From: Sphingobacterium spiritivorum
GTDB taxonomy: Bacteria; Bacteroidota; Bacteroidia; Sphingobacteriales; Sphingobacteriaceae
Reading direction: 5' to 3'
Length of the DNA: 64,000 nucleotides
NCBI RefSeq assembly: GCF_016725325.1
Contig: NZ_CP068083.1
Coordinates: 2,604,001 to 2,668,000, forward strand
Both the position numbers and the translations under genes were made by a program. Shown in pieces: positions 60,114 to 64,000 of the stretch; the stretch's first letter is position 1; each line of letters opens with the position of its first letter. The notes under the pieces are model-generated. The model was not told where the DNA came from and did not search any database. It saw nothing but the letters and a program-made list of their open reading frames with translations.

Positions 60114-62212
60114 TATAAGGTTTCTTTGAGCCAGCCAAAGAACTCACGTTGCCATACCTGAGCATTATGACCGGAGAGTACCCAGTGATTTTCGTCCGGG
60201 AGATATACCAGACGGCTTTTTATTTTCTTCAATTGTGCCAGTTGAAACGCAGCTAAGCCCTGTCCGACAGGTACACGGTAGTCTTTTCCTCCCTGAAAAA
60301 TCAGGATTGGCGTATTCCAGTTGTTGGCATATTCAATAGGATTGAACTGATGATAGGTCTTATCATTTGCTTTGTCCCAGTATGGGCCACCCAGGTCGTG
60401 ATTTGCAAAAAATAATTCTTCAGTGGTGCCGTACCAGCTTCGCATATCAAACAGACCATTATGCGCAATAAATGATTTGAAACGGTTTTGGTGTACACCG
60501 GCCAGCATATAAACCGAATACCCGCCATAGCTTGCGCCAATAGCCCCGCGACGTGCAGTGTCTACATATTGTTCTTTCGAAATATCATCGATCGCCGCAA
60601 GGTAATCCCGGATAGGCTGACCTCCCCAGTCTTTGGAAATATCGGCATTCCATTTTTCACCCCAACCAGGCATTCCGCGGCGATTCGGAGCAATGACGAT
60701 ATAACCCTGAGATGCGATCAGTTGTAGGTTCCAGCGGAAAGAGTAAAATTGAGTTAAAGCAGATTGAGGACCTCCTTCACAATACAGAATAGTCGGGTAT
60801 TTTTTTGCAGGATCAAAATCCGGAGGATAGACTACCCACGAAAACAAATCTTTACCATCTGATGTCTTGGTGACACGGGAAGTCACTTTATTCGTATAAA
60901 TACCCGTATACAACTCATCATTTACAGTGGTGACTGGCTTCAGGTCTTTTTTACTAAGATCATAACGGTATACTTCCGGGGCATGTGTCAGTTTAGTAGA
61001 AGTGACAATCAGTGCATTGTCACTCTGTCCAACTATACCTGTTATATCAAACTCTCCTGCGCTGATTTGTTGGATCTGAGGGAATGCTTTTGTTTTTAGA
61101 TTTGCAGGGACTGTAAGTTCGAATAATTGTACTGTTCCTTTGACAGGAGCTGTAAAATAAATTTTGCGGTTATCTTTACTCCATATAAATGAATTCACTG
61201 TTCCGTCCCAGTGTGCAGTAAGATTAAGTCGTTGTGAACTGGATTTGTCAAATAGCACAATGTCATTCTTATCTGCTTCATAACCTTCCGTTTTCATGCT
61301 GAGCCAGGTGAGCATCTGTCCATTCGGACTGTAAGTTGGATTGGTATCATAACCGTTCATCCCTACTGTCAGATTGGTTGTCTGTTTGCTGGACAGGTCA
61401 TAGCGATAGATATCTGTATTGGTGCTGACAGCATAGTCTGTTCCGAATTTTTTCTTTGAAACGTAGAGAACTGCTTTACTATCGGGAGACCAGGCGAAAT
61501 CTTCCGCTCCGCCAAAAGGCATCTGAGGGCTGTAATAAGGTTCATCCTGTAAAAGATCTACAGGTTCTCCAATCACTCCGTTATCATATGTAGCTACAAA
61601 AGGATGGTTGAATTTTCCATTATTGAAAGTATCCCAGTGACGGTAATCCAGATTGTCAAATACATAGGCATCTGACTTTGGAAGATCAGGGTAACGATCC
61701 GGACTGTGGTATTTTTTAATTAAAACAGCCTGGCTGAATAAAATATATTTGCCGTCCGGTGAAAATTTAACATTTTCCAGTTCCAGCTCTCCCTTTGTCA
61801 GCTGTGTTGCTGTACCTCCGCTGATATTTTTTTTCCAGAGCTGGCCCTTTAAAAGATAGATCACATCTCCGTTTTCCGCAATATGTACTACTGATTCACC
61901 TCCTTTTTCCTGAGAAAAGGGAACTGCTTTTCCTCCGGTTGCTGCTACAGAAAAAAGATATCTCTCCGAACTGTTCTGCTCAAAGTTGTATTGTGAGACT
62001 GCGTAGATAAGTGTTTTACCATCTGCTGTCAGTCCTTCTGCGGATACACGCCCTAACTTCCATAAAAGTTCCGGTGTAAGTGCTGTTGTGTTGGATTGAT
62101 GTGCCATGCGTTGATCGATTAAAGATTTGTCTGTTTTTAACTCCGGCCCTGACTGAGCAAGCGTAAAACCCGAAACCGAAACCATAGCTACAGCTAATAT
62201 ATGTTTCTTCAT
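60113..62212 (-). CDS. S9-family prolyl oligopeptidase / dipeptidyl peptidase
   Basis: A 699-residue secreted serine peptidase with signal peptide MKKHILAVAMVSVSGFTLAQ. The N-terminal beta-propeller (about 45-430) has repeated SPDGKYILFSQ, WSPDSKAVLYVS and YSPNGQMLTWLS blades. The alpha/beta hydrolase domain (about 450-699) has the nucleophile in GASYGGY, the acid in FQGGKDYRVP and His in DENHWVL. It belongs to the DPP/acylaminoacyl peptidase group that degrades peptides in the periplasm. It has its own position between terminators and is probably monocistronic. Confidence 0.93.
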   Translation of the reverse strand: MKKHILAVAMVSVSGFTLAQSGPELKTDKSLIDQRMAHQSNTTALTPELLWKLGRVSAEGLTADGKTLIYAVSQYNFEQNSSERYLFSVAATGGKAVPFSQEKGGESVVHIAENGDVIYLLKGQLWKKNISGGTATQLTKGELELENVKFSPDGKYILFSQAVLIKKYHSPDRYPDLPKSDAYVFDNLDYRHWDTFNNGKFNHPFVATYDNGVIGEPVDLLQDEPYYSPQMPFGGAEDFAWSPDSKAVLYVSKKKFGTDYAVSTNTDIYRYDLSSKQTTNLTVGMNGYDTNPTYSPNGQMLTWLSMKTEGYEADKNDIVLFDKSSSQRLNLTAHWDGTVNSFIWSKDNRKIYFTAPVKGTVQLFELTVPANLKTKAFPQIQQISAGEFDITGIVGQSDNALIVTSTKLTHAPEVYRYDLSKKDLKPVTTVNDELYTGIYTNKVTSRVTKTSDGKDLFSWVVYPPDFDPAKKYPTILYCEGGPQSALTQFYSFRWNLQLIASQGYIVIAPNRRGMPGWGEKWNADISKDWGGQPIRDYLAAIDDISKEQYVDTARRGAIGASYGGYSVYMLAGVHQNRFKSFIAHNGLFDMRSWYGTTEELFFANHDLGGPYWDKANDKTYHQFNPIEYANNWNTPILIFQGGKDYRVPVGQGLAAFQLAQLKKIKSRLVYLPDENHWVLSGHNAQVWQREFFGWLKETL

Positions 62213-62348
62213 AAATACTAGAATAAATGAACCGCAAGTTACTAAAAGGCTTTAATAACTTAAATAAAACGGATCATTTATGCCTAATCAATATATGAAT
62301 AGCAGTGAGATATATTTTGAGAAAAATCATTGTAATGCTAAAAGATGT

Positions 62349-62375
62349 AATAGCCACTTCCTCAGAGAGGAAATG
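62349..62375 (-). terminator. Hairpin after creD
   Basis: Stem agccacttcctc / gaggaaatggct with one mismatch and loop aga, 39 nt past the creD stop codon on the minus strand. The following T run is weak. Confidence 0.55.
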
Positions 62376-62413
62376 GCTAAAATCACATCACTATTAAATT
62401 AAACACCGCACTT

Positions 62414-63865
62414 TTATTTATTGTCAAATTGATACCAATTGATCTTTGTGGACAAACGCATCAGTACAGCCAGTATGACAAACATGCCTATAGTACCGAC
62501 AATAAGAGACAGATCGCGTAATTGCATAAGCACATATATAAAAACGTAGAATGTGCTGAGTATGCCTGCAAAAATTGCTGCTGTCTTGTTGTCTTTTGTG
62601 ATACCTTTGATAAATACAGCAATCAATCCTACAGTGGCAAGCGCTGCAAGTACATAAGCAATATTAAATCCCATCTGCTCACTTAACGCAAGTAAAAGCG
62701 AATAAAAGAGAGCCATAGCCGCTCCTATAAGAATATACTGGATAATATGTATACGTTGTTTTTTTACAATTTCTGTAAATAACAAAGCAGTAAATGTCAG
62801 CAGAATCACGAGTATACCATATTTGGCTACCCGGGTTGTTTTCTGATATTGATTTACCTCCGGTAAAAAGTTTACGGATACCATATCGTCATTGGTCAAT
62901 GTCTGTTGTGTATACGTTGTGGACGATGTCGGTTCAGGCATAGTGGTAGCACTGTACTGAGTTTCTTCTATATCGCTATAAAATTTGTACAGTGTTTCAG
63001 CAGTACCGGTCCATGACTGCGGAAGTTTCCGGCTAAAACTTGGTATACTCCATTTTGCAGAAAAATTATTCGCTCCGACTTGTCTGTCTTCCGGAAGAAA
63101 TGCGCCGTTAAAGCTGGGATTAGACCAGTTTCCTGAAATGGAAATATCAGTCTGTGCTGCTAATGGAAGAAAGTTGAGCGACTTGGATCCTTTCAGATCA
63201 AAGGAAATATTGAAATTCTGCTTGCTGTCCTTCTCATTCGCGATAGCAACCGGAGCTGTCAGACTCTGGCTGAAAAGTGTCAGATTGTTAAAGTCAGGTT
63301 CCAGTTCTAATTTCTGATCTTTCCAGGTAAACTGAGGTGTAGCTTTCAGACCTTTGAAATCCTCTACACCAAATACCACACGGGCCTGATCCCAATTGAC
63401 GTCTGCCGGGTCGATCTTTAATTTAGAAAGGTTCAGCGAATCAAAATCTCCCGAAATATTAAGCTTGGTGTTGTACACCACTACCTTGTATATACCTCGT
63501 TTGAGCGGTTCTGGACTGACTTTACTGTCTATCTTGACATGGTTGGGAAGTAAAAAGATCCACTCTGTCAGCTTTACCTTTTCGATAACCTTTACTTCAG
63601 TATTCTGTATTTTTTTTTCTGATATCTGATCAGCGATTTTTGTGTACGGGATAGCCAGTACAGGTGTACCTATGACCTGTTGCTTTCCCCACTTAAGTGC
63701 GATTTCCGAATTGACCTCTTGTTCCCGGTACTTTCTTTCTTCAATAAGTTCACTAATCCAATGCATAGGTATAAGCATAATCAGCGTAAGTACCAATATC
63801 ATGATCAGTTTTACAGCGACTGATTGCATGATTTTTTCTAAAAATGAGACTTCTTTAGTTTCCAT
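62414..63865 (-). CDS. creD: CreD-family inner-membrane protein
   Basis: A 483-residue membrane protein of the CreD (cell envelope integrity) family. An N-terminal transmembrane helix (about 15-35, LIMILVLTLIMLIPMHWI) is followed by a large periplasmic domain (about 40-340, with ELIEERKYREQEVNSEIALKWGKQQ and EWIFLLPNHVKIDSKVSPEPLKRGIYKVVVY), then about five transmembrane helices (350-470). Length matches the family. In Enterobacteria creD is controlled by a two-component system; no such genes are near. It is the last complete gene of the window, with its start 135 nt from the end. Confidence 0.9.
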   Translation of the reverse strand: METKEVSFLEKIMQSVAVKLIMILVLTLIMLIPMHWISELIEERKYREQEVNSEIALKWGKQQVIGTPVLAIPYTKIADQISEKKIQNTEVKVIEKVKLTEWIFLLPNHVKIDSKVSPEPLKRGIYKVVVYNTKLNISGDFDSLNLSKLKIDPADVNWDQARVVFGVEDFKGLKATPQFTWKDQKLELEPDFNNLTLFSQSLTAPVAIANEKDSKQNFNISFDLKGSKSLNFLPLAAQTDISISGNWSNPSFNGAFLPEDRQVGANNFSAKWSIPSFSRKLPQSWTGTAETLYKFYSDIEETQYSATTMPEPTSSTTYTQQTLTNDDMVSVNFLPEVNQYQKTTRVAKYGILVILLTFTALLFTEIVKKQRIHIIQYILIGAAMALFYSLLLALSEQMGFNIAYVLAALATVGLIAVFIKGITKDNKTAAIFAGILSTFYVFIYVLMQLRDLSLIVGTIGMFVILAVLMRLSTKINWYQFDNK

Positions 63866-64000
63866 AATGTTGTGTGTGATAAGGGGTGAATAAAGTATAA
63901 TGTTTTAAATAATAAGAGGCATCGAAATGTATAGATTGCCTGATATCCGCTATAGGGATATATAAAAGTTGTTTAAAGTCGAGATGATAGAATTTTTGCA

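Noticed and set aside
1..64000. tRNA, rRNA or transposase genes
   Set aside because: None was recognised by eye; no rRNA core motifs or transposase proteins are visible.

Overview
The window looks like chromosomal DNA of a Sphingobacterium-type Bacteroidota, close to the Sphingobacterium/Pedobacter group. The evidence is internal. There is a SusC/SusD pair behind an ECF sigma/FecR pair, Mfa-type fimbriae, a GLPGLI protein, an OstA/LptD-MCE-amidase block and a DUF2795 protein. Several genes have the Bacteroidota promoter element TAnnTTTG, with a TTG-type element about 20 nt upstream, instead of a sigma70 type. Base composition is AT-rich. No rRNA, tRNA, transposase, phage or CRISPR array was seen.

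Layout. 0.5-3.0 kb: flotillin-like floA and a secreted DUF3472-type protein. 3.9-13.9 kb (minus strand): a fimbrial locus with a major subunit, a FimB/Mfa2-type anchor, two large fimbrillin-like lipoproteins (one with a BACON-like and a possible ligand-binding C-terminal region), a DUF3575 outer-membrane protein, a CxxC thioredoxin-like lipoprotein and a clostripain-family (C11) protease lipoprotein. 14.1-22.1 kb (minus): seven AraC-type regulator genes in a row, forming two paralogous subfamilies; one has lost its DNA-binding domain. 22.4-22.85 kb: a tandem repeat and a candidate small RNA. 23.0-24.1 kb: kdsC-like phosphatase and Maf. 24.1-29.1 kb: a TonB-dependent receptor with three N-terminal HMA metal-binding domains, a small Cys-rich exported protein, two PepSY-like proteins and a 36-residue membrane peptide. 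29.2-32.9 kb (minus): trpDFBA behind a probable attenuator with a Trp-containing leader peptide; trpE, trpG and trpC are not here.

33.0-36.9 kb (minus): a small exported protein, a DUF2795 protein, an acyltransferase with a MacB/LolD-type ABC ATPase, and an M20 peptidase. 37.1-43.9 kb (plus): ECF sigma factor, FecR anti-sigma factor, SusC and SusD, a transport/regulation unit with no glycoside hydrolase in view. 44.3-47.9 kb: an outer-membrane beta-barrel protein paired with a GLPGLI protein. 48.1-64 kb: mostly housekeeping and envelope genes (Tex, TatA, MATE exporter, 2-oxoacid dehydrogenase E2, CinA, LptD-like, amidase, MlaD/MCE protein, S9 peptidase, CreD).

The most unusual parts are the fimbrial locus carrying its own C11 protease and thiol lipoprotein beside a long AraC array, the triple-HMA receptor, the trp leader in front of a partial operon, and the promoter-plus-terminator unit near 22.8 kb that would make an RNA of about 110 nt. 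All functional assignments come from reading motifs; no database search was run.
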